Of a stretch of DNA of 40,318 nucleotides, positions 1 to 10,349 are shown one piece after another. The translations under genes were made by a program, and so were the position numbers. The stretch is from Xanthobacteraceae bacterium (GTDB lineage Bacteria > Pseudomonadota > Alphaproteobacteria > Rhizobiales > Xanthobacteraceae). Under the pieces are notes generated by a model that saw nothing but the letters and a program-made list of their open reading frames with translations, was not told the DNA's origin and did no database searches. The stretch covers positions 1 through 40,318 of the forward strand of contig JAQGJU010000029.1 in assembly GCA_028290465.1 (NCBI GenBank), written 5' to 3'. Within the stretch, counting starts at the first letter, position 1. Every line of letters begins with the position of its first letter.

Positions 1-2
1 GC

Positions 3-1079
3 GACAATCCCGACACGTGGTTGGCATTCACCGATTTGGTGCTCATCGATCCGATCGGCACCGGCTGGAGCCGCGCCGTCAAAGCCGACGACGCCAAGAA
101 TTTCTGGAACGTGCAGAGCGACGCCGGTGCCATGGCGAAAGCCGTCGCGCTCTATGTCGCCCGCAACAACCGCAGCGCCTCGCCGAAATATCTGCTGGGC
201 GAAAGCTATGGCGGATTCCGGGCCGCCAAGGTCGCCCGTGCGCTGCAACGCGACCAGAGCCTGTTCGTCAACGGCATCGTCATGGTGTCGCCGTTCATTG
301 AGGGCGCGTTCCAATATGGCGGCGACCGCTTCGCGCTCGGCGCCGCGCTGCAACTGCCGTCGCTGGTCGCGACCGAACTCGAACGCCAGAACAAGTTCAC
401 GCCCGAGGCGCTCGCCGCCGGCGAGCGTTTCGCCTTGGGCGAGTATCTAACCAAGCTGGCCGGACCTCCGTTGACCGGCGAGGCCGCCAGCGCCTTCTAT
501 GGCCGCGTCGCCGGCATGACCGGCCTGCCGATCGATGTGGTGACCCGTGCGCGCGGCTTCGTGCAGGACGCCTATATCAAGAATTTGCGCAAGGGCGATG
601 GCAAGATCGTCAGCCGCTACGATGCGACGTTCGCGATCGACGATCCGTTCCCGGAGCGCGAGGGCGCGCAGGGCGCCGATCCGGTCCTCGACGGCATCGT
701 CCGCGCCTATGGCAGCGCGTTCGTTGGCTATGCGCGCGACGAACTCGGCTTCAAGACCGACATTACCTATCAGCTACTGGCCCGCGACGTGACCGGCAAA
801 TGGGAATGGGGCGAGAGCCGAAATCCACCGAGCGCGACCGAGGACATGCGCACCCTGCTGACGCTCGATCCGACCTTCCGTCTGCTCATCGCCCATGGCG
901 TCAGCGATCTGGTCACGCCGCACGCGGTGACCCGCTATATTCTCGACCATCTGCCGCCGTTGTCGGGGCCGCCCCGCGCCACGCTAAAGCTGCATCGCGG
1001 CGGCCACATGTTCTATACCGAGCCGACGTCGCGCCGCGACTTCACGGCCGAGGTCAAGGCGCTGGTGCAGAGCCGGTAG
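3..1079 (+). CDS. S10-family serine carboxypeptidase, 5'-truncated
   Basis: The reading frame is open from the first bases of the window, so the signal peptide and N-terminal part lie outside; 358 residues remain. The fragment holds the S10 hallmarks in order: a DLVLIDPIGTGWS block (the oxyanion and substrate loop of the family), the nucleophile motif GESYGG (Ser codon at 204-206), the acid in HGVSDLVTP near 905, and the catalytic His in GGHMFYTE near 1007. The family releases C-terminal residues from peptides and is usually exported; the export signal cannot be checked here. The TTG at 21 is internal to the conserved block and is not the start. Function as a peptidase is well supported; the substrate is unknown. 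The next gene begins 49 bases downstream on the same strand. Confidence 0.9.
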   Translation, partial: DNPDTWLAFTDLVLIDPIGTGWSRAVKADDAKNFWNVQSDAGAMAKAVALYVARNNRSASPKYLLGESYGGFRAAKVARALQRDQSLFVNGIVMVSPFIEGAFQYGGDRFALGAALQLPSLVATELERQNKFTPEALAAGERFALGEYLTKLAGPPLTGEAASAFYGRVAGMTGLPIDVVTRARGFVQDAYIKNLRKGDGKIVSRYDATFAIDDPFPEREGAQGADPVLDGIVRAYGSAFVGYARDELGFKTDITYQLLARDVTGKWEWGESRNPPSATEDMRTLLTLDPTFRLLIAHGVSDLVTPHAVTRYILDHLPPLSGPPRATLKLHRGGHMFYTEPTSRRDFTAEVKALVQSR

Positions 1080-1128
1080 AGCACTGTAGGTTCGCCTGAA
1101 TCGCGATGTTGCGATTGGAAGACCGCGG

Positions 1129-2439
1129 ATGCATTCGGGCGAAATGCCGGACGAAACAAAAAAGGCGCCGGAACGGGATCAATACATTCCGGTCCGCAAG
1201 AGCGACCTCCTGCGCGCGCTGACCGCGCCCGGCGCCTTCGGCAGCGAAGCCCAACATGAACAATTCCAGCAGTTCTGCCGGATGCTCGGATCGATCTATC
1301 ACTTTGAATATTTCGAACAGCTCGAGCGGCTGCGCGACGATTATTTCTACTTCAATCCGGATCTCGATCCGCGCGTGCGCTTCGAACAGGCCGAGGTCGA
1401 CCGCGTCTATGCGGATCTGATCGCGGCCTTCATCAAGGTGGTCAAAAGCGCCAACTTCATCGAAGTGCCGCACGCCGAGATCGAGCGCGCGTATCGCGAA
1501 GACGCCATGGTGAATGTCAAAATCCATGCACCCGTGGAGGAGTTTCGCGAGATCCGTTTCTTCCGCCGCGGAAAGCACCAGGAAATTTTCGACCTGCCGA
1601 TCTGGTTCGGCTGGCGCAAGCGCCCAACCGAGGTCGAAGTCTATGACGACGTCGTCATGTTGGTGGCGACGCGGTTCGCCGAGCCCAGTCACGAGGAAGT
1701 CCGCAAGCGGCGCCCGGCGCGGTCGAAAGTCCGGCCCGGCGCGGTGCTGATCAAATATTTCAAGCACATCGCCAGCGCCGACCTCAATGCGCTGTTTCCG
1801 AATGTCCGCATTCTGATGAGCCTGAAAGACAAGCTGATGCTCGGCGTGCCGGCGCTGCTCGGCGCGATCCCGATCGTGCTCAAGCTCGCCTCGACACTGA
1901 CCGTGCTATTCCTGGTGGCGGGCTTCTATCTTGGGATTTCCGGCGCCATCAAGGACGATGAGGTGGCGGGAGCCTTCGCGGCGCTGAGCGGCCTCGTCGC
2001 GCTTGGCGCCTTTATGATCCAGCAATGGGTGAAGTTCCAGCGCCAGACGCTGATCCATCAGAAACAGCTCACCGACAACGTCTACTTCCGCAACATCAAC
2101 AACAATGCCGGAATCTTCGACTACATCATCGGAGCCGCCGAGGAGCAGGAATGCAAGGAAGCGTTCCTGGCCTATTTCTTCCTGCATAATACCGCGTCAC
2201 CGCCGACCAAGACCGAACTCGACCGCTGTATCGAAGGCTGGCTGAAAGAGAATTTCGGCGTCGCGCTTGATTTCGAGGTCGGGGACGCGCTGCTCAAGCT
2301 CGAACGCCTTGGCCTTCTCAAACGTACGGGAGGCCGCCTGACCGTGCTGCCGCTAGAAGACGCGCTGGCGCGGCTCGACCAGGTGTGGGACGGCTATTTC
2401 GGATCTAAGGCTGTGACCAGTGTGCCGCCGCCCCCGTAA
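1129..2439 (+). CDS. DUF3754 (TMEM143-like) membrane protein
   Basis: A 436-residue protein with a long charged soluble N-terminal part (about 1-235), then two hydrophobic segments (about 239-265 and 282-302), then a soluble C-terminal part of about 130 residues rich in short helices. This layout, with the FxxYFKHI-ADLNALFPN-RI-MSLKDKL stretch just before the first membrane segment, matches the DUF3754 family, which includes TMEM143 in eukaryotes. No catalytic motif is visible and the biochemical role of the family is not established. An in-frame ATG at 1144 is an equally plausible start; neither has a strong ribosome binding site. The gene ends against a palindromic repeat and faces the convergent gene at 2498-3034. 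Confidence 0.75.
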   Translation: MHSGEMPDETKKAPERDQYIPVRKSDLLRALTAPGAFGSEAQHEQFQQFCRMLGSIYHFEYFEQLERLRDDYFYFNPDLDPRVRFEQAEVDRVYADLIAAFIKVVKSANFIEVPHAEIERAYREDAMVNVKIHAPVEEFREIRFFRRGKHQEIFDLPIWFGWRKRPTEVEVYDDVVMLVATRFAEPSHEEVRKRRPARSKVRPGAVLIKYFKHIASADLNALFPNVRILMSLKDKLMLGVPALLGAIPIVLKLASTLTVLFLVAGFYLGISGAIKDDEVAGAFAALSGLVALGAFMIQQWVKFQRQTLIHQKQLTDNVYFRNINNNAGIFDYIIGAAEEQECKEAFLAYFFLHNTASPPTKTELDRCIEGWLKENFGVALDFEVGDALLKLERLGLLKRTGGRLTVLPLEDALARLDQVWDGYFGSKAVTSVPPPP

Positions 2440-2446
2440 ATTTGTT

Positions 2447-2497
2447 GGGGCATGATCTTTTCCGAAAGCCGGCTTCCACTTTTCGGGATAATGCCCC
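2447..2497. repeat. Hyphomicrobiales palindromic repeat, copy 1
   Basis: Imperfect palindrome with GGGGCAT / ATGCCCC outer arms around the core TTTTCCGAAAGCCGGCTTCC. It is nearly identical in core to the copies at 6862-6910 and 31990-32038. It fills the whole gap between two convergent genes (stops at 2437-2439 and 2498-2500), so its hairpin may serve as a bidirectional terminator. The outer GGGG/CCCC extension is specific to this copy. Confidence 0.85.
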
Positions 2498-3034
2498 TCA
2501 CGCCTTTTGGTTTTTCTTTTCCTCGGCCTTGTCCGAGACGTCGACCTGCATCTCGACCTTCACGCTCAGCCATTGATAGATGCCGAGCCCGATGATGATC
2601 AAGATTCCGGTCAGCAGCACCAGCGTCGGATAGAACGAGTTCTGCGAGCCGTCCTTGCTGGCGCGAAATACCAGCACCAGCCCTTCGATGAACACCGCGA
2701 TGGAAATCGTCGATACGAATTTGGTCAAACTTCGCCGCGCCTCGGACGCGATGCGCAGCTCGCGGCCGCGAATGACTTCTTCCTCCATGAAATATTTCGC
2801 GACGTCGAACACCGCGACCGAAATCACCAGATAGCCGATGGCGCCGAGCAGCGCATCGCCGGCATCCTTGAGGCTGCCGGAAAGCGCCACATACATCTCG
2901 TAGGCGCCGTAAAAACTCAGCGCCAGCGACATCGCCATCAGACCAAGACTGGAAATGCCGAACGCCACCCGCGAGACGATTTCCATCGGCGTGGCGCCAG
3001 CATCGACGTTAACGCGGGATTTTGCGGTGGCCAT
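2498..3034 (-). CDS. four-helix membrane protein of unknown function
   Basis: A 178-residue protein with four predicted membrane segments (about 20-46, 62-84, 106-126 and 135-157), a basic N-terminus and a lysine- and glutamate-rich C-terminal tail. Between helices 2 and 3 is a charged amphipathic loop (EEEVIRGRELRIASEARRS). An AGGA ribosome binding site lies just before the ATG at 3034. I do not recognise a named family with certainty. It has no cysteine or histidine cluster and no nucleotide-binding motif. It is convergent with the DUF3754 gene. Confidence 0.7.
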   Translation of the reverse strand: MATAKSRVNVDAGATPMEIVSRVAFGISSLGLMAMSLALSFYGAYEMYVALSGSLKDAGDALLGAIGYLVISVAVFDVAKYFMEEEVIRGRELRIASEARRSLTKFVSTISIAVFIEGLVLVFRASKDGSQNSFYPTLVLLTGILIIIGLGIYQWLSVKVEMQVDVSDKAEEKKNQKA

Positions 3035-3392
3035 GGTTAATCCTGCCGGCTGGAATTTGGCGGGCGATACGCCCCATGCGCCACATGGGAATAAATGGAC
3101 GATAGCACGAAAAATACTGATTTAGACCGGCGAACCAACGCCGGTCCGCCGGCTTGGTTCCCACGTCCGGTTGACTGGAACGACGTGATCGAAGGGCTGC
3201 GTGGTGTGGGCCGGGACTTCAAAAACGCTGACCGCCGACCCAACAGTGCGCGAGGGCTTTTTGCAGACGTGAGCGAGCGGCTTTCTGCTCGGGCATGGTC
3301 GCGGCAGTCTGCATCCGGCCGAAATCCCGTGCGGTCTGAACGGATTGTTAAAACAGCACTTCTATCTGTGGCACATGCGCCGGGAGGCCGAG
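3035..3392. other. 358-base gap without a convincing gene
   Basis: This stretch separates two divergently transcribed membrane-protein genes and should hold both promoters. A plus-strand reading frame opens at 3095 with a GGGA upstream and could encode about 60 plausible residues, but it then runs 170-220 bases into the next gene in another frame with shadow-like arginine-rich composition. I see no RNA gene, repeat or clear promoter consensus. Confidence 0.4.
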
Positions 3393-4520
3393 ATGGTCGC
3401 GGATGGAGTCAGACGGTTGATCCGCGATCATCGCGGCGCGTTGCGCCTTGTCGCCGCGCTGGCGACGCTCACGATCTTTATCGCTTTGATCGGCGCGGGT
3501 CTGTTCACGAACATGAACACCACGTCCTCGCCTGTCGCGGACGGCTCCGGCGATGTCGCGCTCTATAACCGCATCATCGAGCATGTGCGGGGTGGCGAGT
3601 CGTACTATACCGCCGCCATCCGGGAACTCCGGAATGGCAATTACCCCGTTCGGCCGTTTGTCGCGGTTCGCCCTCCGGCACATGCCATGGCGATGGCGGC
3701 GCTGCCGGACGAGACGATGCGACGGCTGCTCCTCGCCGGCCTGGCCATCATCACATTGGCCGCATGGGCATGGCATTGGCGAGGCCGGGATATCGCACCG
3801 GCCCACTATGCATTTGCGCTTATTATACTTGCTACGGGCGTCGGCCCGGCGTTTGTGCCCAACGCCTATCCGCTGCACGAAGTCTGGGCCGGATTGCTGA
3901 TCGCTCTGTCGCTTGCCGTTCGCAGACCGGATGCGTGGCTCGCCAGCGTGCTCGTCGGCACCGGCGCGGCTCTCCTGCGCGAACTGGCCGCGCCCTATCT
4001 GCTGGCGATGGCCGTCGTGGCCCTGGCCGAGGGCCGCCGCAAGGAAGCGGCGGCATGGTTCGCCGGGATCGCCGTGTTTGCGGCCGTGCTGGCCGTTCAC
4101 GCCTTCAAGGTTGGCGCGCTGGTTACCGCAGCCGATCCGGTATCCCCGAGTTGGCTACAGATCGGCGGCTGGCATTTCGTGCTGCAAACAGCCCAATGGA
4201 ATCTGCTTCTGCAAATTGTCCCAACCTGGCTGGGTGCCATCCTGGTTCCGCTTGCGCTGCTGGGACTGACGGCATCGCGCGGGCCGCTGGGCCGACGACT
4301 GGCGCTGATCGTGGCCGGCTATATCGCGGCCTTCGTGTTCGTTGGCCGCGACAACAATTCATACTGGGGATTGATCATTGCCCCGCTATGGCCCCTGGGC
4401 CTGTTGACGGCGTGGCCGGCGCTGGTGCGATGCGCGGCCGATACTCGCGCCTTCCTGCTCCGCGATGGCTCGGCGTTCGGCACTCCGCCGGCTTCAGGAC
4501 ACGAAACTCCGAAGCGATAA
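3393..4520 (+). CDS. multi-pass membrane protein, glycosyltransferase-like (GT-C type)
   Basis: A 375-residue polytopic protein with about nine hydrophobic segments, beginning with one at residues 19-38 and followed by a roughly 60-residue periplasmic loop that carries DxxLYNRIIEHVRGGESYY. That loop after the first helix resembles the acidic first loop of GT-C or GT87-like polyprenol-dependent glycosyltransferases, but similarity is weak and I do not assign a substrate. The start is chosen at the ATG at 3393 because GGGAGG lies five bases upstream (3382-3387). In-frame alternatives are the ATG at 3375 and TTG at 3345, neither with such a site. It may be only a hypothetical membrane protein. 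Confidence 0.65.
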   Translation: MVADGVRRLIRDHRGALRLVAALATLTIFIALIGAGLFTNMNTTSSPVADGSGDVALYNRIIEHVRGGESYYTAAIRELRNGNYPVRPFVAVRPPAHAMAMAALPDETMRRLLLAGLAIITLAAWAWHWRGRDIAPAHYAFALIILATGVGPAFVPNAYPLHEVWAGLLIALSLAVRRPDAWLASVLVGTGAALLRELAAPYLLAMAVVALAEGRRKEAAAWFAGIAVFAAVLAVHAFKVGALVTAADPVSPSWLQIGGWHFVLQTAQWNLLLQIVPTWLGAILVPLALLGLTASRGPLGRRLALIVAGYIAAFVFVGRDNNSYWGLIIAPLWPLGLLTAWPALVRCAADTRAFLLRDGSAFGTPPASGHETPKR

Positions 4521-6350
<1,830 letters not shown>

Positions 6351-6379
6351 ACTGATCGGCGGCGCCCCGGGAGAGTGGC

Positions 6380-6862
6380 ATGGTTGAAAAGACCAGCGCG
6401 ACCGGCGTTACCCGACGGACTGTGCTCGGCACGATCGTTGGGGGCGGCGCCGGTCTAGCGACAGGTCGCCTCTCAACGCAAGGTCTCGCCGCACCGGCCG
6501 CCATCGACGAAGCCGTTGCGCTGGTCCAGGAGTTGACCGGCAAAACGCCGACCGTGTCGGACCGCGTCCGCCTGTCGATGCCCGCGCACTTCGCCAATGG
6601 CTATACGGTGCCGCTGACGCTGACGGTCGCCAGCCCAATGACCGACGCCGACCATGTGCGGCGGGTCATTGTGCTGGCGCCGCGCAACCCGATCGTCACG
6701 GTCGCAAGCTTTCACTTTGTCCCGCTGCGCAGCGAACCGCGCATCGCGACGCGCATTCGGCTGGCCGAGGCGCAGGACGTGTTGGCACTGGCCGAGATGA
6801 ATGATGGCGCGCTGCTGATGGCCCGCATGCACGTCGATGTCGCGACCAATGGGTGTGAATAG
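6380..6862 (+). CDS. soxY: SoxY-like sulfur carrier subunit, atypical C-terminus
   Basis: A 160-residue protein with a Tat signal (TRRTVLGTIVGGG, residues 11-23) and the SoxY domain: repeated LTGKTP near residue 53, RVRLSMPAHFANGYTVPLTLTV, and a short beta-rich core. SoxY normally forms a periplasmic SoxYZ heterodimer that carries sulfur intermediates on the Cys of a terminal GGCGG swinging arm. Here the protein ends NGCE, so the Cys is kept but both trailing glycines are gone. The stop codon coincides with the first bases of a palindromic repeat, which suggests the repeat inserted into the 3' end. GGGAGAG lies just upstream of the ATG. It may still load sulfur, or may be inactive or have a related role. 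Confidence 0.8.
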   Translation: MVEKTSATGVTRRTVLGTIVGGGAGLATGRLSTQGLAAPAAIDEAVALVQELTGKTPTVSDRVRLSMPAHFANGYTVPLTLTVASPMTDADHVRRVIVLAPRNPIVTVASFHFVPLRSEPRIATRIRLAEAQDVLALAEMNDGALLMARMHVDVATNGCE

Positions 6863-6910
6863 AGCATGATCCCGAAAAGTGGGAACCGGTTTTCGGAAAA
6901 GATCATACTC
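6862..6910. repeat. Hyphomicrobiales palindromic repeat, copy 2, between soxY and soxZ
   Basis: Palindrome with arms GAGCATGATCCCGAAAAG and CTTTTCC/GATCATACTC around AACCGGTT. It is the same element as at 2447-2497 and 31990-32038, in opposite orientation. Unusually it lies inside an operon, filling the 70-base gap between soxY and soxZ. The hairpin could lower or uncouple soxZ expression. Confidence 0.85.
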
Positions 6911-6932
6911 AAACTAAACTGAGGATTCCGAC

Positions 6933-7259
6933 ATGCCGGCGCCGACTCCCCGAGTGCAAGTGCCCGCAAGTGTGGCAAAGGGCGCACTGTTTCCGATCAA
7001 GACCCTGATCGACCACCCGATGGAGACCGGGCTGCGCCGCGACGCGAACGGCCAGCCGATCCCGCGTAAGATCATCAACGAGTTCGTCTGCCGGTATGAC
7101 GGCGCTGTGGTGTTCCGCGTCGAGCTGCACGAAGCGGTTTCGGCCAATCCCTATATCGAGTTCGCGTTGCGCGCGACCAAGAGCGGCCGGCTCGACTTTG
7201 TCTGGACCGAGGATGGCGGGGCGGTGTTCGCGCTGAAGCACGATCTCGTGGTCGCCTGA
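6933..7259 (+). CDS. soxZ: SoxZ-like thiosulfate-oxidation partner protein
   Basis: A 108-residue protein matching SoxZ over its whole length: IKTLIDHPMETGLRR near residues 23-37, IPRKIINEFVC, the ANPYIEFALRA strand near 80, and a final Ig-like strand. SoxZ has no signal peptide and is exported bound to the Tat-borne SoxY; that fits this pair. A GAGGA site lies upstream of the ATG. The protein is of normal length and shows no loss of conserved positions, in contrast to its SoxY partner. Its stop codon TGA directly abuts the stop codon of the convergent copper ATPase gene. Confidence 0.9.
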   Translation: MPAPTPRVQVPASVAKGALFPIKTLIDHPMETGLRRDANGQPIPRKIINEFVCRYDGAVVFRVELHEAVSANPYIEFALRATKSGRLDFVWTEDGGAVFALKHDLVVA

Positions 7260-9452
7260 TCAGCCGCCATCGACCGGATGTCCGGCCAGCGCCGGAACGA
7301 GAGGCTTCGCCAGTGCGGAAGCCGGCGTCGCAACGATGAGCGTCGGCACCTCCGGTTCGTGGAACGGCACCGGCGCTCGCATCCGCTCCAGCCGCAACGA
7401 ATTCAGCACCACCACAATGCTCGATCCGGCCATCACGGCCGCCGCCAGCACCGGCTGCAACAGTCCGGCCATGGCAAGGCCAACCGCGATGAAATTATAG
7501 CCGAACGCCCACATCAGATTGCTCAGGATGATGCGGCGCACCTCGCGGGACACGTCGACGACCCAGGGCAGTATCCACAATCCGCCGGCCGGCAGCACCA
7601 GCGCGGCGGTCTCGCGCGCCAGATCGGTCGCCGAGCCCACCGCGATGCCGACATCGGCGGCGGCCAACACCGGCCCATCGTTCAGGCCGTCGCCGATCAT
7701 CGCGACCGTGCCGTGAAGCTGACGAAGACGATCCAGCGCCGCCCGCTTCGCCTCCGGCACGAGCCCGGCCTCGATCTCGTCGATGCCCACGACGTTCGCG
7801 ATGCGCCGCGCCGCGCCGGCCAGATCGCCGGTCAGCAAGGTCACCCGCACGCCGCGTTCGCGTAATGCCTCGACCGTCGCGCGGGCCTCCGGCAGCGGCG
7901 TATCGTCGAGTGCCAGCACCGCGCGCACCTGGTCGTTCCAGCCGACATAGACCACCGAATGACCGCCGGCTTCATGCGCGCGGCCGCGTTCCGCAAGATC
8001 GGACGCCATGGCCCAACCCAGCTCGCGCATGAACGCGGCGCTGCCGGCCGCGACCGCCTGACCGTTCGCCACACCTCCGATGCCACGGCCCGGCACGGTA
8101 CGCACGTCATGCGTCTCGACCGGTGTCAGACCGCGCGCCATTGCGGCGATGAAAATCGCGCGGCCGACGCCGTGTTCGGAATGCTGCTCGATACCTGCGG
8201 CGCGGGCCAGCACCTCGTCGGCTTCAGAACCCGGACACGCGATGCCGACCAACCGGGGCCGGCCCGAGGTCAACGTGCCGGTCTTGTCGAAGGCAACCAT
8301 CTCGGCGCGCGCCAGCGCTTCGAGCGCCGCCGGATCGCGTAACAGGCAGCCATGGCGGGCCAGCAGCGCGATGCCGAGCGAGGTCGCCATCGGGGCCGCG
8401 AGACCGACCGCGCAGGGACACGCCACCACCAGCACCGCGAGGCCGGTCAGCAGCGCCCGGTCGAACGACGCATAGCGAGCCCAATAGATCGTGGTCGCGA
8501 TACCGAGCAGCAGCACGACCGGCACGAAGACCCCGACGATGGAATCCGCCAGGCGCTGGCTCGGACTGCGCCGCAGCAGCGCGTCGCGCACCGAGCGGCA
8601 GATCTGCGCCCATCGGGTGGCATTGCCGGCGCCGGTGCTTTCGATCAGCAGCGGCCCGTCGAGATTGATGCTGCCGGCGATCGCCACCGCGCCGGCCTGC
8701 TTAGCGACGTGACGGCTTTCCCCGGTGATCACCGCCTCATCGGCATGCGAACAGCCTTCGATGACGACGCCATCGACCGGGATGCGCTCGCCCGGCCGGA
8801 CCCGTACCCGCATGCCGGCCATGACCTCGCGCACTGGCCGGCGCTGTTCGTCCGCGCCATCGACCACCGTCGCCCATTCTGACTCGGCGGCCAGCAGAGG
8901 CTGCAAATCACGCGCCGCCCGCGCCCGGCCGGCGGCATCGAGATAGTAGCCGACGGTGAACAGCATCAGCACCATGCAGGCGGTGTCGAAATAGACTTGG
9001 CGGCTCAGCTCAAAGGTGGCGAACACCGAATACCCGTAAGCCGCCCCGACACCGAGCACGATCAAGGCTGACGCCGTCAACCGCCCTTGCCGCGCCTGCC
9101 ACCAGGCTTCGCGCGCGAAAGGCTCACCCAGAATCAGCACCGCCGGGGTGGCGAACAGCCACAGCGTGATGTGCAGCAGCGGCAGCACCTGCGCATCCAC
9201 GCCGGCGAAATCGTCGGTGTACAACAGCAGGCTGACCAGCATGATGTTCATCGACAAAAAGCCGCCGACGCCGAGCCGCACCAGCAGCCAGGCGGCTTCG
9301 TATTCCTCGCGGTTGCCGCCCTTGACCTGATAGGCGATGCAGCAGCCGTAACAGCAGAACGCGCATTCCTCGCCTTGCAGCGTGCGCCGCATCGCCCGCC
9401 GGCCGGCCGGCAACAGGCAATGCCGGCATAGCGTATCGTTGGCGGCCGTCAT
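7260..9452 (-). CDS. fixI: FixI/CcoI-type copper-exporting P1B ATPase
   Basis: A 730-residue P-type ATPase. In place of an HMA domain the N-terminus has a Cys-rich metal-binding head (CRHC at 9-12 and CAFCCYGCC at 30-38) as in CcoI/FixI proteins. Then come TGES (243-246), the CPC ion site (345-347), the phosphorylation motif DKTGT (389-393) and GDGLNDGP. Such pumps deliver copper to the periplasm for assembly of cbb3 oxidase CuB. Start choice: the ATG at 9452 overlaps the stop of the upstream SafE-like gene by four bases (ATGA), and the Cys head begins there; the open frame further upstream is a shadow. It is the last gene of the oxidase operon. Confidence 0.93.
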   Translation of the reverse strand: MTAANDTLCRHCLLPAGRRAMRRTLQGEECAFCCYGCCIAYQVKGGNREEYEAAWLLVRLGVGGFLSMNIMLVSLLLYTDDFAGVDAQVLPLLHITLWLFATPAVLILGEPFAREAWWQARQGRLTASALIVLGVGAAYGYSVFATFELSRQVYFDTACMVLMLFTVGYYLDAAGRARAARDLQPLLAAESEWATVVDGADEQRRPVREVMAGMRVRVRPGERIPVDGVVIEGCSHADEAVITGESRHVAKQAGAVAIAGSINLDGPLLIESTGAGNATRWAQICRSVRDALLRRSPSQRLADSIVGVFVPVVLLLGIATTIYWARYASFDRALLTGLAVLVVACPCAVGLAAPMATSLGIALLARHGCLLRDPAALEALARAEMVAFDKTGTLTSGRPRLVGIACPGSEADEVLARAAGIEQHSEHGVGRAIFIAAMARGLTPVETHDVRTVPGRGIGGVANGQAVAAGSAAFMRELGWAMASDLAERGRAHEAGGHSVVYVGWNDQVRAVLALDDTPLPEARATVEALRERGVRVTLLTGDLAGAARRIANVVGIDEIEAGLVPEAKRAALDRLRQLHGTVAMIGDGLNDGPVLAAADVGIAVGSATDLARETAALVLPAGGLWILPWVVDVSREVRRIILSNLMWAFGYNFIAVGLAMAGLLQPVLAAAVMAGSSIVVVLNSLRLERMRAPVPFHEPEVPTLIVATPASALAKPLVPALAGHPVDGG

Positions 9453-10150
9453 GCGGCGTGCCCGGCATGCCAGAACGGCAGCACGCCGCGTCCTAAGGTG
9501 ATCAGGCCGAGCAGCAGAATCGCGCTGCCGGCCACATAGACGCCGCGCTGCCGCCATGCCGGCGCCAGCAGGCGGCCGACGCCGCCCATCAGCAGCATCG
9601 CCGGAAACGTGCCGAGGCCGAACGCCGCCATGGTGAGAATGCCGGGAAGCGGCGCCGCCGTGCTGGCGGCCTGCGCGGCGAACGCATAGACCAGCGGGCA
9701 CGGCAGAAAACCGTTGACCACGCCGAGTGCCAGCGGCGCCGCGCGGCCCGGTGCTGTCGTCAGGCTACGCAGCGACATCGCGAAGGTGCTGGCTGCAAAT
9801 CCCGTGGTCAGGCGATGCAGCGCCGGCAGCAGGCCGAAAAACTGCAACGCCATCGCGATCATCAACAGTCCGGCCACGATGGCGAGCACGCGCTGGCCGG
9901 TGTCGAGCGATCCGTTCAGCAACGTCATGCTAGTGCCCTGCTGGGTGCAGATGACCTGGCCGAGCGCTCCGGCGAGGCCGCCGAGAAAGCAGTACGTCGT
10001 CAGCCGCCCGATATTATAGGTGACATGCCGCAGCACCGTAGCCGCGCCGCCCTGCGGATCGCGCCCGAGCGCGCAGGCGAATCCGCCGCACATGCCGATG
10101 CAGTGGAAGCTGCCGGCAAAGCCCGCCGCGAAGATGATCCAGTACGCCAT
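9449..10150 (-). CDS. SafE/DsbD-like membrane protein of oxidase cluster
   Basis: A 233-residue protein with about six membrane helices and the motif GFAGSFHCIGMCGGF at the start and LGVVNGFLPCPLVY in the middle. These paired Cys-containing motifs define the DsbD-like / sulfite-exporter TauE/SafE family that sits beside ccoI and ccoS in many cbb3 clusters. There it is thought to assist copper or redox maturation of the oxidase rather than sulfite export. It is translationally coupled to the copper ATPase by an ATGA overlap. The specific reaction is inferred from context only. Confidence 0.85.
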   Translation of the reverse strand: MAYWIIFAAGFAGSFHCIGMCGGFACALGRDPQGGAATVLRHVTYNIGRLTTYCFLGGLAGALGQVICTQQGTSMTLLNGSLDTGQRVLAIVAGLLMIAMALQFFGLLPALHRLTTGFAASTFAMSLRSLTTAPGRAAPLALGVVNGFLPCPLVYAFAAQAASTAAPLPGILTMAAFGLGTFPAMLLMGGVGRLLAPAWRQRGVYVAGSAILLLGLITLGRGVLPFWHAGHAA

Positions 10151-10180
10151 GACAGGATTGTCCCGGTCGCGAACAAAGAT

Positions 10181-10303
10181 TTACTCGCGCACCAGCCAGA
10201 CGATCCATACGAAAAACGCGACCGTCGCGATCGCGAAGCCGACAAACGCCAGAGTCTGGATCGCTCCCGCGTCGGCCAGCCGGAATGCAGTGTGTTCGAG
10301 CAT
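10181..10303 (-). CDS. 40-residue single-helix membrane protein, possible CcoQ analogue
   Basis: A very short gene of 40 codons: start ATG at 10303 preceded by a strong GGAGG, sequence beginning MLEHTAFRLADAG, one hydrophobic helix at about 16-37 with three aromatic or Trp positions, ending LVRE. It stops 30 bases before the SafE-like gene. Size and position recall CcoQ/FixQ, the small stabilising subunit of cbb3 oxidases, but I see no convincing sequence match. The ribosome binding site, operon position and clean helix make it likely to be translated. Confidence 0.65.
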   Translation of the reverse strand: MLEHTAFRLADAGAIQTLAFVGFAIATVAFFVWIVWLVRE

Positions 10304-10349
10304 GTGGCCTCCTATGCGAAACCCAACATCCGTCGCCGCGCGGCGCCAA

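Noticed and set aside
3095..3568. 157-codon plus-strand frame before the glycosyltransferase-like gene
   Set aside because: Overlaps the better-supported membrane protein by up to 220 bases; its second half has shadow-like arginine-rich composition.
9449..10150. Sulfite exporter acting with soxYZ
   Set aside because: The TauE/SafE name is a family label; the Cys motifs and the position next to ccoS and fixI point to oxidase maturation.
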